Part shown: positions 1-12,300 of the stretch, piece by piece | How the letters are laid out: every line of letters begins with the position of its first letter | Position numbering within the stretch: the stretch's first letter is position 1 | DNA from: Shinisaurus crocodilurus | Lineage: Eukaryota; Chordata; Lepidosauria; Squamata; Shinisauridae | Direction: 5' to 3' | Assembly (NCBI GenBank): GCA_021292165.1 | Contig: CM037888.1 | Coordinates: forward strand, 34,305,091-34,369,090 | DNA: 64,000 nucleotides | The notes under the pieces: model-generated | The model's input: the letters and a program-made list of their open reading frames with translations, nothing else | Told to the model about the DNA's origin: nothing | Database searches by the model: none | Program-made: the position numbers and the translations under genes

Positions 1-939
1 GCCTGTTCACATACAAAGGCCTCCAGGCATGCAGGAGGAGCCTTGCCATCTCTCTCCCTGTGAGCAGATGTCAGAGGCTTCAGTGGAAGCGAGAAGTGGC
101 AGGTGGTTAAAAGAATCGATGGTGCTTTTGCACGGCTTTGGTTTTGAAATTATGTTTGCTCTGTAGCAGCTTTCCCTTTTACCAGGAGAAATAAAGACCT
201 TGTCGAAAGGCAGATGCCAGCTCAGGAATTCTCAGGTGTTATCCTGAGCCAGGAGGCTTTCTGAGCCAAACCTGGGGACAGTCCAGTTCGAACCTGATGT
301 TGCTTTTGGATCGTGGCAAGGGGAACGGGTCATTGCCTGGGGAGGTGCGTGTAGCCTCCAGTTTTCCTTACGTTTGCTGGAGGTATGAGATGCAGTGCCA
401 TCTCCCTCCTCCAATCATTGCAGACGTCTGGAGCTTGATTGGCAGGGTCCAAACTAGTCCTCTTTGGCTTCATCCTTCGGGCTCCCTCGAGTACCCTGCA
501 GGCGTGCTGGGCCCAAGTGGGGCCTGCCTATCTACAGCCTGACGAAATACAAACCCAGCTGACTGCCTTGGTTTTGCCTTGCACCCAACGCTTTGCTTTG
601 TCCCAGCCAGGTTTTGTGTGAAGGGGTTTGTGGGAGCACCTTAACTGTTCCCATCAATGCTAGCAGACTCTCCCTTAGCGCAGCCCTCCAACATCTCCTG
701 TTGCTGATGGAACAAGACTACCTCGGTTGCTGAGATCCTGCCGCAGGGCTCCCCAGTCCAGCCCCGTATCCCTTTCTAGCTCCAGCCCTGCTTCTGCCTC
801 CTATTTCCAGGGATTAATTCCTGGCTTGAGCTTCGTGCCCCAGGGGATTCATTGTCTTACCTTCCCCAATTGGCTTCAGGAGCCAGCCAGTCGTTTTTTG
901 AGGGGCAGGGGAAATGTGGCATGACACGTGTCTCCCAAA
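1..939. other. No gene recognised
   Basis: Mixed-composition non-coding sequence. Open frames here are short, overlap on both strands and resemble no family I know. I see no tRNA, SINE or LINE signature. Confidence 0.5.
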
Positions 940-1760
940 CTGGTGGGGAAGAGAGGTGTCCGCCATTTGTTGTCTTGTGGCGGGAAGGGGGCAGGAGAAG
1001 CTTCTCCCTTTTTCTTCTTCTTTGAAAATCTTGCTCCCGCACATTCACACCTGCATACGTTTGCATAGCTGAGTAACCAAAACAAACAAAAAAACCGGTT
1101 CTCTTAAAGGGCCCCTGCAAAAAAAAACAAGGAGGGGTGAATTGTCCAAAAGGCATGTCTACTCAGAAGTAAATCACATTCTCGTCTTCACTGGCTTTGC
1201 TCCCAGGCAAATCACATTGATTCCAATAGAGCTAGTGCCTGGGAACCTTGCCGGGCGAGGGAGAAGACTGCGTTGGGAAATTAGTCTGGGAGGAGGCGAA
1301 AGGGCTGATCCTGCTGGCTTCAGTGCATGGGAGGATGGTCTCTTCCCTTCTCTTTCTCCTCCTGCTTTGTGAGCCTGCACCTGGTGGGAAAAGCATAGCT
1401 GATTAACCGAAACAAACAATGCTTTCTCTTAAGCCCCCCCCCCCCGCAAAGAACAAGAAGGTGTAAATTGTCCAAACGGCATGTCTACTCAGAAGTCAAT
1501 CACATTCTCTCCGATGCCCTTACTCCCAAGTGTATCTCATTGATTCAGCAGGAGCCGTGTGCGCAGGAAACTCAGAACGGGAGGAACACCACTTTGGGAA
1601 ATGGCATTTGGGTGGCGGGGAAGGGCTTCACCCCGACCCTTGTGGGAGGGTGGCACCTGCAGCACCCGCCTTCTCCTTTTTTTGTGAGGGGCCAGAAGAG
1701 CTTTTTCCTTTCTATTTTTAAAGATTGCTCCTGCGCTCGATCGCACCTGTGCAGAGATGA
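940..1760. repeat. Diverged tandem array, about 2.5 units of roughly 330 bp
   Basis: The block around 1141-1180 (motif GGCATGTCTACTCAGAAGT) recurs at about 1467-1506, an offset of 326 bp. The upstream block GCATAGCTGA.TAACC at 1063 recurs at 1393. A third, partial unit at about 1575-1760 repeats the 'TGGGAAAT...GGCGGGGAAGGG' and 'GATTGCTCC...GCACCTG' blocks. Units differ by many substitutions and small indels, so this is an old duplication or short satellite. The ACTCAGAAGTAA and ACTCCCAGG words also occur inside the hAT at 16.3-17.3 kb. Confidence 0.6.
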
Positions 1761-1768
1761 TGAAGCAA

Positions 1769-1770
<2 letters not shown>

Positions 1771-1816
<46 letters not shown>

Positions 1817-2090
1817 TTTTATTTCTTACCCGCCTCTCCGTCTAGATCGAGGCGGGGAACAGCAAAAATATAAAATACACAATACATACTATTAAAACAT
1901 CTTAAAACATATTAAAAACATCATTAAAACATCTTAAAATATCTTAAAAACATCTTAAAGGCAACCTAAAATTCCGCCGGATAGTCCTGCCGGAAGAGAT
2001 CAGTCTTTATGGCTTTCTTAAATTCCAAAAGACTGGTGAGCTGACGAATCTCCTCCGGCAGGCCATTCCATAATCTAAAAAAAAAACAAC
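1771..2090 (-). mobile_element. L2-type LINE 3' end, subfamily B, with (AAT)n tail
   Basis: Read on the minus strand, the C-terminus of an L2 ORF is visible (LWNGLPEEIRQL followed by KTDLFRQDYPAEF and a stop at about 1960-2080). It is followed by an A-rich 3' UTR, the block CCCGCCTCGATCTAGACGG, and a tail that has become a (TTA)n/(AAT)n microsatellite at 1771-1816. A second copy of the same 3' end lies at 31843-32060. It is severely 5' truncated. Confidence 0.75.
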
Positions 2091-2248
2091 CCTGTTCAAA
2101 GCAACACCCAGTTCTACCGCATCCAGTTCTACCGCTACGGAGTTAGGCGTGGGGTGGCAAACCAGGATGAGTGCAGTTCATTTGACGAGAGCGGGCCCTG
2201 TGAGGAGTGGCTGCGGAACGTGAATATAGCAGTACCGTTCTGCTAACT

Positions 2249-2383
2249 CAGTGTTCTCCAACCTTGGGTCCCCAGATGTTTTTGGCCTACAACTCCCAGC
2301 ATGCCCCAGCCAGCATAGCTGGCTGGGGCATGCTGGGAGTTGTAGGCCAAAAACATCTGGGGACCCAAGGTTGGAGAACACTG
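2249..2383. mobile_element. 135-bp palindromic MITE (hAT, Buster-like), copy 1
   Basis: A perfect palindrome: two 66-bp arms that are exact reverse complements around the loop ATA. Termini are CAGTGTTCTCC...GGAGAACACTG, and an 8-bp target-site duplication TGCTAACT lies at 2241-2248 and 2384-2391. The CAGTG terminus and 8-bp duplication place it in the hAT superfamily. The central TA of the duplication matches the nnnTAnnn preference described for Buster-type hATs. It has no coding capacity, so it must be mobilised in trans. Confidence 0.92.
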
Positions 2384-2391
2384 TGCTAACT

Positions 2392-4737
2392 TGATGATAT
2401 ACAGCGTAATGTGGATCTGCCAGAACTCAAAGGGAGCTTGTCACTAAAAGCAGCGGGTGAATGCCCATCTAGGTAATCATTTTATTTTTCTTTGAAAAAT
2501 TGTTAGTCTGGCCTCCCAAGAATGCCTGTTTTTTCCTCCAGTTGTCTTGCTTAGCCTTGTGCTTCCACAATTTCCCAAATTCTTTGAAAACCTGAGTCCT
2601 TAAAACAAAATAGGCTTAATTTTATTTGAGCAGAACATTTGGGATTCTTTTGGTGTCTGATTTTAGAGATGTTTTGCTTATCATCACAATACTTAGTAGA
2701 AGGCCTTTGGTAAGCATTTTATGCATTCCGACGGAGAGGTGGATTTCTGAGCGTAATTCTGTTGGTCTGGGTGGCCTGTACCCAAAATGGCAGAGTGCCA
2801 TTGATGAGATAAGGCAGACATTTGAATGATGAGATTAGTTGATCATCTATGCAATCATTCACTGAGAGGTGCACACGGTAGCAGACACTTGGTAGATAAA
2901 ACAAAGAAGTTGCAATCAAGATGAGGAAAAACATACTGTCTTAGGTGAATTTGCAGGCACTGAGGAGATTTCTGCTGTAATCAGTTGGCTAACAGCCAAC
3001 CGATTGGAGATTAGCACATGAGCAGAATATGATAGACCAGGAAAGAAGGGCCTGATCAAGGGATGCAAAGAACGACTCATCAGTGTACTGACCACTGGCA
3101 CTGAGCTGGAAGAAGTGAGCCGTGGTACCGAGCATGCTCAGACTTGCACTTTGTAAGTCTACGTAAGGTGAACCGCTGCCTTTGTATGGCAGAGCTGACC
3201 CGCCTTGACCTGCCTTGCTTGCTCGCTCGCTCTCCGACGCGCGTCATCCTGAATAAAGATGGCTTCCAGTGAACTGCCTGTTGTGCCTCTCGTCCCTTCT
3301 GGAGGGAGTTTCTTTAACACCATTTCCTTGTCTAAAAATGCCATTCTGGGCCTGGGGGCCCTTGACGCACAGGTCCTCCCCTCCGCCGTGCACTGGCCTG
3401 AGCATTTCTGTGCCAGCAAAGCAGACGGCATGGAACACGCAGCTTAAGCAAGCCCGACAGGCGGTGTCAAGCCACTTGGTCAGCCCTCCACTTGAATGTT
3501 TTAACAAGACTCTTGCATATTGCATAGAGCGTTGGGGGCTCCGGATGTGCTCTCTTCTGAGATGGAAAAGGAGCACTTCATTCTTTGGGCTGCAGTGGGA
3601 GGAGGCCCCCCGGCTCCGGCTGTCTGCCTTTCCCGGGCCTTTGGCTAGAAGAGAGGAGGGAGAGGCAGGCCTTCGAATGCCCAGCCCAGGAAGTGCTGCG
3701 CCTTGCGACTCTCCTCCCGGTGGGAGGAGCACCTTGTGAGGGGCCGGGTGCCTCGGCTCTGCCCGGAGAAGGGAAGGTTCCAGTGACTGTTTGTCTGGAG
3801 CAGAGGCTCGCCTCCGTCCATCAGCATCGGCCGGAGCTGGACGATTTGAACTGCCCCTGCCCCTGCCCTGGAGCAGAGGCGCAGCAGATGGGCCAGCCCT
3901 GGAGGAGGCCCTGGAGGGGCTTCCGCAGGAATCACAGCTCTGGGCTTCCTTCTTCCCAGTTGGGAGGACTTCCCAGATCAGCGGCTCATGCAGAAACCAC
4001 AGCAAGGAGCAAGTGAGCTCCTCTGAGGGCAGGTGATTCATCCCCCTCGCACTCTCCTGGCAACCCCCTTTTTGGGTGTAGGAGCTGAGCGGAGTGTGTG
4101 TCGAGTCCGAACTCTGCAGAGGCCCGCCTCCGCCCGGCCAAGCTTCGGAGGCAGCGCTCTGCCGATTTTGCCCTCAAGGATCCAAGAGTCCATCTTGGTT
4201 TTTTCCCCATCACGTCCCCGTCTGCGTGTAGAACCTGCCAGTCGTAGAGGTGCGAGTCCTACCATCTCATGGGTTCTCAGGAATCAGGACTCTTTCTGTT
4301 CTGATCATTCAGTCAACTGGGACTGCAGGTCTCAAGGGCTGGCCAGGTCAGCTGTGGGGGGCAGGAGGGGACTTGTTTTCTTCCTCCCTCGAAATGCCAA
4401 ATGGGATAAGAGAGGAAGAATCCTTCCAGATTCTTGCCAGATCACGTCATCTCATCAAAATATGTTTCTAGCCATGTAAAACCCAAGGGTTATTTGGTCT
4501 GTTCTTAGCTTTTTTTCTGGAACCAGATTTTAAATCTTGTGCCAAAGTAGTACTCGCGCTTTAGAAGTTATCCAAACATCTTTTCCCTTCAAGAACCAAC
4601 CAAACACACACGCATCCCGCCCAGCCAAGCCAAGCCAAGCCATTTACCTGGGGAAATCACTTCAGGGCCAGAATATGTGTGCATAATTAATTAGCGTTTG
4701 CCCAGCTCGGGGCTTCTGTTTCTGTGCAATTTTGATG
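2392..4737. other. No gene recognised; GC-rich from about 3.2 to 4.3 kb
   Basis: Long frames occur on both strands in the GC-rich half, including a 265-codon minus frame at 3244-4041. They have low-complexity composition and no recognisable domain. A pyrimidine-rich stretch followed by AATAAA at 3252-3257 could be the end of an old LTR or an expressed non-coding exon. I could not find matching LTR ends. Confidence 0.4.
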
Positions 4738-4745
4738 ACGATGAC

Positions 4746-4891
4746 CAGGGCTTTTTTTCTGGTGGAACTCACCGGAACTGAGTTCCAGCACCTTTTCTTC
4801 TATTAATTGCATTACAATTTAATCGCCATCTACTCCTGAGGAAATGTAATCCAAAAGTTCCGGTACCTTTTTCTCCAGAAAAAAAGCACTG
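4746..4891. mobile_element. Short non-autonomous hAT, 146 bp
   Basis: Terminal inverted repeats CAGGGCTTTTTTTCTGG and CCAGAAAAAAAGCACTG. The flanks are ACGATGAC (4738-4745) and ACGATGCC (4892-4899), a 7/8 match consistent with an 8-bp hAT duplication. The interior has the internally repeated GGAACT/AGTTCC blocks. It is non-coding and distinct from the 135-bp palindromic family. Confidence 0.8.
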
Positions 4892-4895
4892 ACGA

Positions 4896-4940
4896 TGCCG
4901 CCCATAGCCGATGCTCTCTGGGCAGTTTACAACAATGATT
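4896..4940 (-). mobile_element. Remnant of L2 subfamily C 3' end
   Basis: The stretch CCGCCCATAGCC.ATGCTCTCTGGGCAGTTTACAA matches the 3' UTR block of the L2-C element at 9812-10185. Only about 40 bp survive, directly next to the hAT insertion. Confidence 0.55.
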
Positions 4941-6710
4941 GGATTGGGATTGCCAGATCTGTCCTTCCATATATGACCCGGAGAAAGGCGGGTTTTTTTC
5001 CAGCAAGATGTTTTGAGCTGCTGGTTCTCCCACTTCCGCGCAGCTGTGCTCAGCCAGCGCTCCTTAAAGTGGCCATTCCCGTGGTGCCATACCATGGGGG
5101 CCTGTAGTTCCTGCCTGCTGCTGAGCAGCCTGCTAACTGGAATGTCTCTCATCGTCTTGATGTGCTCAAGGCCTGGTGATAACAGTTGACCGGGGAGAGA
5201 GAGAGAGAGAGAGAGAGAGATGGTGCCCTTCATGTTTAGGGCTGAAAGCGGCCCTGTTTTCTGCAGGGTGTATGAGTTGCTGCATTTATCATGTTAACAT
5301 ACACCATTACCCCTCGTAGGGATCTTGTTACGACAAAAGCGTTAGATGCTTGGGAGGGAAGGAAACAGCACAAAAATAGAGCATACATGTGTTGTTTGTA
5401 AATGCCTTGGTTATCAATAGTTAATCAGGCCGGTGCGTGTCTGGAAGAGCATGCCGGGTGTGAGGGAATCGCTGGCAAGCGGAAGCCCTTCGCTTTCTCC
5501 GAGTTCCTTTCCTTCGCGCCCATCCTCTGTGGTAAAGTACTTCAGGGTTTCCTAGAGAGCTCATTACAGAGACAATAAAGACTCATGATAAATAGGATGC
5601 ATCATCAGCTATTAACACCCAGTCCCTGGAGAATTCTTGAATAAAAATTGGGGCCCAGATACATCTGTGCCTTTTTTGATTTTGTGCCTTTGAACTTGAA
5701 TTGCCTTGTGTTTCCATGGCTACAGAGCCCTTTGAGGAAGGTTTTGTGGACTCCTACCACTGGGGTGTTGCTCAAATTAAGACTTGGTTAGGAATATGTC
5801 CGGAATAGCATGTTGGCACTTTAGACCTGCAGATATGGAGACCCCTTCTTGGGATGATGCGAGGGATTACTCCCCTCGGTAATAGTTTGCTGCTCCTTTG
5901 GGTAATGTTGATACCAGGTGGCTGATGCTTCATCCTTCTGTGGCAAAAGAATATGGCAGACAAACGGAGGTTGTTTTTTGAAGAGCAGCAAGCATGATTC
6001 CTCTTTTCATGCTGCACTCCAAGGACAAGGAAGTGTGATGGGGAGTGCAGACTTAATAGGGGAGCCTCGTGCGGGAGGTAATGGGAGATGCCTATTTGCT
6101 CCTAATTACATCAACTTTACCTAGCCGCATACAAAGGTGATAAAAGTTGTGAAATAGACCAGACCAGACCACAGACCGCTTCAGAGCTGAGGGGGATTTT
6201 GTTCTTAATGCCTTGACTTCAGCTTCTTCCCCTGTTGTTTTTGTTGCTTGGTTAATTTTTCTCTTGGAGCTCATGCTCCCTGTGTATGAAAGCACCTGGT
6301 AAAGAAACAGAGACGTGCTTCTCCAAAGGAAGCTGAGTGTTCCATTCATTCATTCTCTGCTTCTGTTTTTCAGGCCAAGGCACAAAAATGGCTGCTGTCA
6401 TCTTTATTGAATAAGACTCTGTGTAAACTCCAGCTGCTCAGTGTAGTAGCAGCAGACGGGAATGTTTCCCTGTGGCCAAATTTGCTTTCCACGGATAAGT
6501 CTCTCTGTGTTTCTATCTTGCCAAAGTGATTGCTCGTGCTGTAACAGACGTGGCATCCTCGCAAAGCGGTGGTCAATGGTGGGCTGTGATTCATGGGAAA
6601 GACGGAAGCAGCAGGGCAAGGGTGAGGAGGGGCTCCGCCACTGTAATGATGTTTGCGTGCCAGTCTGATCTTAGGGTGAAAAAGGCGGCGGCAGCTGCTT
6701 GTCTTCTAAT
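4941..6710. other. No gene recognised; (GA)n at 5194-5220
   Basis: Non-coding. A (GA)n microsatellite sits at 5194-5220. The stretch 5280-5640 is AT-rich, lacks repeat signatures and contains homeobox-like and AT-hook-like words; it is a candidate conserved element only. The remainder shows nothing I recognise. Confidence 0.4.
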
Positions 6711-7278
6711 TGGGGTTACCCTTGAAGATGGTCCGGAAGCTTCAGCTGGTACAGAACGCGGTGGCTCGCCTGATTAAGGGCAGCCGCCGGCGTGATCATA
6801 TCACGCCAGTGCTTAATGAGTTGCACTGGCTACCAGTTGCTTGCCGAGCCGAATTCAAGGTGTTGGCGTTGACCTTTAAAACCCTACACGGCTCCGGCCC
6901 AGCTTATCTCAAGGAGCGCCTCCAGCTCAACAAGGTCTGCCACGGACGGCCTTCTCCTTATCCCATCAGCCAGAGCAGCCAGGCTGGTGGGGACTAGGAA
7001 GAGGGCCTTCTCTGTGGCGGCCCCCACATTATGGAACTCCCTCCCTAGTGACCTTCGCCGTGCCCCCTCCGTGATGAGCTTCCGCCGTGCATTAAAAACA
7101 TGGCTGTTCAGGCGGGAATATGGGGTGGGTTAGGTTTTTAATGAGAATTTTTTATATTGTTTTAATTATTATATTTTATTGTGTTGTTTGTTGTATTTTA
7201 ATTGTACATCGCCCAGGGTGGCCGGGTGGCCGGCCAGATGGGCGATTGATAAATATAATAAATAAATAAATAAATAAA
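6711..7278 (+). mobile_element. L2 LINE 3' end, subfamily A
   Basis: Plus-strand translation gives the L2 ORF2 C-terminal region (KLQLVQNAVARLIKG, then ITPVLNELHWLPVACRAEFK). It then shifts frame near 6930 through a short deletion relative to the copy at 10186-12137. The 3' UTR carries ATTGTACATCGCCCAGGGTG and ends in an (AATA)n tail at about 7250-7278. It is 5' truncated at the GLPLK codons. Both breaks make it non-functional. Confidence 0.85.
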
Positions 7279-9811
7279 ATTGCTTGCTGCAGGTACCCGG
7301 AGCACCTGCCCTCTGCCCACCTCATGCCTACATGTGCCTACAACAGTTGCCCAGGGCCATGTGCACGCCCAGCCTCTGCAATGAAAGCATGCACTGGTGG
7401 TATTTGGTATCGAGTGCTGAGCCCCTGCTTCCCTCTTATAAAAGCTATTCTTCTGAACCCTCATGGCTGAGCAATGCCATGAAGACTCCAAGCTCCCTCG
7501 AGCTCCTGAATGGTTTTGCTGAGCAGCAATTGGGGACCGCTGCTTGAGGAGCATAAAGTTCAACCCCTAGCTGAGTATGTGGAATTATTTGTGTGGCTCT
7601 CTGGATCCTGGCCTTAATTTTCAGATTTCATAATCACACGTCACTTTACAAACCTGCTGTTTCGGCTAAGGACAAGGAACCTTGTGGCGTCCTAAAGAGT
7701 AACACATTAAACTGTGGCCAGCGCTTGCATCAGTTATAGCCTGCCCTTTGTTGGGAACATCTGAGGATGTTTTGGTGGCTTTGTTTGTGCTTGAAGCTCC
7801 CATGTGCCTGTCACAGCAGCTGGTTGTGCTGACCCTCTTGCTATAATCTGCTCTTTGTGATGAAGTGGAGACCAGCTGCATAAGTAATGAATGGGCAGAA
7901 CTCAGCTCAGGCACCGAGTTGAGCAGCGAGCACATGGAAAGAGAGTGATAATGGAAGAATGTGAGGCCTCCCTGAGCTGGCAGGCAAATGGCTTGTGTTG
8001 CAGGTGAGCAGGAAAGCCCTGCCATTTGAGGGGGTTTGGGGGGGGGGAGAGACTGCTTGCCCAGTGGAGAAGGCCACCTACATGTAGGCAGGCTCTGATA
8101 ACTGCATCTCCGGAACAGACAGGATGGCAGAAGCATGGAATGCTGAGTGCTGGTTCGTTCAAGCCCTGGTTGTTAGCCCAAATAGAATCCCCTTTTAGGA
8201 CATCAGAGTGTCAGTGCCCTGCTGAGTCAGATCCATGCTCTGTTATTACAGAATCATCCTACTTGAAGGTATGTAGCTCAGTTGTAGCCCAATGACAGGC
8301 TGCAATGACAGGCTCTCCTATCCTATCTCCCAAAGAACATAGCCTCATCCCGGTTCTATGATGTGTCACAGGAGAGAATGAGAGAGGGAGGAGAGAGAGA
8401 GACGTGTTGTTTCTGATGAGGATAAAGGTCTCTTTGCACCCTGTCTTGCAACTTGCAACATTTGCAGCTGTTAAGAAATACTATTTGTGCTTCCTGAATA
8501 AAGTGAAGCTTTTTGTGTAAGAAGTAGCAGTTCTTGCTTGTCCAAAGCTGTGTCTTTGAAAAGTGTGTGTGTGTGTGTGTGTATCTGTTTGTGTCTGTGT
8601 ATGAGAGAGAGATCGAGAGAGATCTGATTAGATCTCATTAGTCCATCACATAAATCTTGGATTGTCCATTAATACAGCTTTATTTTTACTCCCTGTTTTT
8701 CTTGCAAACATGTGTTGTGTTTTTCAAAGCACACAAAGATACATAAAGTGCCAGGTCTGGATCCTTGTGAGGAAATGAGGTTACCTTGTTACCTATATTA
8801 TGAAATGTTATTTTTTTGTTTTTGTTGAGTCTTACAAGCAATAGAGCCGGTAGTTATGCTCTCCAAGGAAATCCAGTGTTCAGAATAAAGATAGGAAGCC
8901 TGTGAAGAGAGAGCAGGATGTGCATCTGACAGCATTTTGAGTGGTGTTTGCCAGCCTGAGTGTTTCCATTGGTGCAGCCTGGCATTAAGACTGGCTCTGG
9001 CTCTCAGCGGGGGGACCTGCCTTTGTTCTCGGAGTGCCTGTACCTCTGCTGGATCTTTCTCTAATCGTAGTAATTGATTTAAAGTTCTTACTGCATTTCG
9101 TTTGACGCAGCAACTGCCTCCGTGTGGCTTCAGCTATGATGTGGCTGATAAATGCTTTGCACAGCAAACGTGCCTTCTTGCACAGCAAAGGCTTTTTTAT
9201 TCATTTGAGTTGCTCAAGGTGGAAATTTAAATGAGAAGAAAACACAAGGTGAGTCGTTCAGAACAAATCAATAGGCAAATATATCAGCATAACTGAAACT
9301 GTGAGAAAAGAACCGTGAAGCTCAAGAGCTGGAGATGTAGCTGCACAAATGCAGTGTCTGCTGTCAAGCCTTCCTCAGGAGGCTGTCAAACCCAGAGATA
9401 ATTCCTGCCTTTCCAAATAGCCATCTGAGGTTCTCTTGGAACTACGTAATCGCATCCCATGGTAATGGAGTTGGCTGAGCTAGATGCAACTTTTGATGTG
9501 AGATTGTGTAAGAAATTAATTGTGGGTTGACTATCCTATACTGTCAGTGCTAAGAAGGTGCAGGACAGGGGCAGTTTAATAGCCTTTTTGGTGTTCTGGG
9601 TGACAGTTCTTAAGCATCAAGTGTGGCAGAGCACCCTGGAGAATTGCAGGAGCATGTGGTGTGAAGCCGCTGCAGGAGGTGCCTCACTCACCAACTTTTT
9701 GAGGGATGGAGAACTGCTTTTATGTGCCAGTTGCGCCACAGAGTTCTGATAGTTGTGCATTGTTTACATGGCTGACATGCATTTCCATGTGAGAGGGTTT
9801 TACCCTTAAAG
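7279..9811. other. No gene recognised; simple repeats
   Basis: Non-coding. It contains a (GT)n tract at about 8561-8582, GA-rich tracts near 8380 and 8610, and a G run near 8039. No RNA gene or transposon end could be assigned with confidence. Confidence 0.45.
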
Positions 9812-10185
9812 GCAGCCTAATCATTTCATTTATTTCATTTTATTTATTAGATTTCTATACTGCCCTATAGCCAAAGCTCTCTGGGCAGTTTACAAAGATT
9901 AAAACCTTTATAAAAACCATATACATACAGATATATAAACATACAACACAGAGTCACGCACACATATACGTATATCTAAAAACAATTTTAAACAATCAAC
10001 AACAAGAAAAATGCAAGACTTGATTAAAACCTCATCATCTGCTGCCAAACAGCTGATAGAAGAAGGTCTTAACCTGGTGCTGAAAAGATAACAATGCTGG
10101 CACCAAACAGGCCTCATCAGGGAGATCATTCCATAATTGGGAAGGATTTCTATGCTGCCTCCATCGCATCTGCAGAGTGCTGCCC
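9812..10185 (-). mobile_element. L2-type LINE 3' end, subfamily C
   Basis: On the minus strand the C-terminal motif LWNDLPDEACLVPALLSF followed by KTFFYQLFG and a stop is readable (about 10035-10140). It is followed by a 3' UTR ending in CTCTGGGCAGTTTACAAAG-type sequence and an (AAAT)n tail at 9812-9850. It abuts the plus-strand L2-A copy head to head. It is strongly 5' truncated. Confidence 0.7.
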
Positions 10186-11956
10186 CAGAAGGCTGTTCCA
10201 AGTGGTCCGGAGCCTGGTCGGTCCAGTTGCTCTGGATCCATTGGAACAGTCTAAAGCCTCCTGTGAGGCTTTAGCAAAGCACTTTGCAGATAAAATTGAT
10301 CGGATTAGGAGTGGGATTCCATGCGTCGTGGACACATTGGGTGAACGGGAGGAGGCCAGTGGCAGTCCGGTTTTGTGGAATCAGTTCCAGCTTCTTCTTT
10401 CTGGTGAAGTGGACAAGGTGGTTTCTTCTGTTAAGCTGACCACCTGCTTGCTTGATCCTTGCCCGTCCTGGCTTGTTATGAGCTGCAAGGAAAAACTGGG
10501 TGGGGAGATCAGGGCGGTAGTGAATGCCTCCCTCGAGGAGGGAGTGATGCCATCAGCCCTTAAGGAGGCAGTAATAAGACCGCTTCTAAAGAAGCCCTCC
10601 TTAGATCCCCAAGATTATAACAACTTTTGCCCAGTCTGAAATTGGCCATTTCTGGGCAAGGTGATTGAGCGGGTGGTAGGGACTCAATTGAAGGCACACT
10701 TTGATGAAGCCGATTACTTAGATCCATGCCATTCGGGCTTCAAGCCTGGACATGGGACAGAAACGGCCTTGGTCGCCTTGGTGGATGATATGAGGAGGGC
10801 TTTGGATAGGGGCGAATGCTCTTTTCTAGTCCTCCTCGATCTCTCAGCGGCTTTTGATACCGTTGACCACGGTATCCTCCTGGACCGCCTGGAGGGGTTG
10901 GGCGTGGGAGGCACTGTATTGCAGTGGTTCCGGTCCTTCTTCTCTGGAAGGTACCAGAGGGTAGTTCTTGGGGAGGAGGCTTCGGACCCTTGGCCGCTCA
11001 CTTGTGGGGTGCTGCAGGGTTCCATCCTCTCCCCGATATTATTTAACATCTACCTGAAGCCGCTGGGAGCTATCATCAGGAGGTTTGGGGTGCGCTGTCA
11101 TCAATATGCGGATGACACACAGCTCTACCTCTCCTTCAAGTCCTCACCAAGATTGGCTGTTGAAACCCTGTCCAAGTGCCTGGAGGCAGTGGGTGGCTGG
11201 ATGGGAAGGAACATGCTGAAACTGAACCCTGACAAGACCGAGGTACTTCTGGTGGGGGACAAGGGAGGGTTAGGGGATGTTGACCTGGTGCTGAATGGGG
11301 TACATCTACCCCTGAAGGACCAGGTCCGCAGCTTGGGAGTCATTCTAGACTCCCAGCTGTCCATGGAGGCTCAGGTGTCAGCTGTGAGCCGGGCGGCGCT
11401 GTATCAGCTCCATCTGATGCGGCAGTTGCACCCCTACCTTCCTAATCACCTGCTCCCATCAGCGGTTCATGCCTTGGTCTCCTCTCGCCTAGACTACTGT
11501 AATGCGCTCTACGTGGGGTTACCCTGGAAGACAGTTCGGAAGTTGTAGCTGGTACAGAATGCAGCAGCTCGCCTGGTTAAAGGCTGCCGCCGGCATGATC
11601 ACATCACTCCAGTGCTCAAAGAGTTGCACTGGCTACCAGATGTTTGCCGAGCTGAATTCAAGGTGTTGGCATTGACCTTTAAAACCCTGTATGGCTCCGG
11701 TCCAGTATATCTCAAGGAGCGCCTCCAGCAACATCAAGTAGGCCGCTCAACAAGATCTGCCATGGACGGCCTTCTCCCTGTCCCATCAGCCAGAGAAACT
11801 AGGCTGGTGGGGACTAGGAGGAGGGTCTTTTCTGTGGCAGCCCCCAATTTATGGAACTCTCTCCCCGGCGACCTCTGCTATGCCCCTTCCTTGATTAGCT
11901 TCCGACGTGCATTAAAAACGTGGCTTTTCAGGCGGGAATATGGGGTGGGTTAGGAT
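10186..11956 (+). pseudogene. L2 ORF2 reverse transcriptase, two nonsense mutations
   Basis: One reading frame runs from the 5' truncation to the stop after 11953. It is interrupted only by TGA at 10637-10639 and TAG at 11546-11548. In order one sees the pre-RT region (CEALAKHFADKI, VIRPLLKKPSLDP), the RT palm with LLDLSAAFDTVDHG, the catalytic box YADDTQLYL at about 11105-11131, and SRLDYCNALYVGLP. The C-terminal LHWLP and FRRALKTWLFRREYG follow. The usual GVPQGSVLSP block reads GVLQGSILSP here. The TAG falls where the paralogue at 6711 has CAG, so it is a point mutation. The endonuclease is missing. It is a recent-looking but dead copy. Confidence 0.9.
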
Positions 11957-11989
11957 TTTAAAGTTTTGTACTGTTTTCAATTGCGTTTT

Positions 11990-12037
<48 letters not shown>

Positions 12038-12137
12038 CTCTTGTATTTTATTGGATTGTACATCACTCAGAGTGGCCGGATGTCTGGCCAGATGGGCAAT
12101 TCATAAATATAATAAATAAATAAATAATAAATAATAA
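10186..12137 (+). mobile_element. Long L2 LINE copy, subfamily A, with 3' UTR and tail
   Basis: The longest L2 in the window. It covers the region upstream of RT, the whole RT domain, the C-terminus and a 3' UTR ending in ATAATAAATAAATAA. A (GT)n tract at 11995-12034 has expanded inside the UTR. The 3' UTR word GTACATCACTCAGAGTGGCC matches the copies at 6711 and 63712. The 5' end is truncated and abuts another L2 fragment in the opposite direction. Confidence 0.9.
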
Positions 12138-12300
12138 TCTATAGATCTAAAAGAAAGTGTCCTGACTGACTGACTGATTGACTGACTCATCAATGCCCAG
12201 CTCAAACCGTTTAAAAATCAGGTTAATCCTGAGAGTCTTTTTCTTTAAGATCAGATATTTCTGTCAGAAAAGTTTTCTGCTGCCAGCACTCAGCCTAAAC

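Noticed and set aside
3244..4041. 265-codon minus-strand open frame
   Set aside because: It lies in a GC-rich stretch where long frames occur on both strands. The protein is Ser/Arg/Pro-rich and low in complexity, with no domain, splice-site pattern or family resemblance.
7671..7900. Possible SINE or LINE-like fragment (TAAAGAGTAACACATTA region)
   Set aside because: A few words resemble a reptile repeat, but no termini, tail or second copy in the window supports it.
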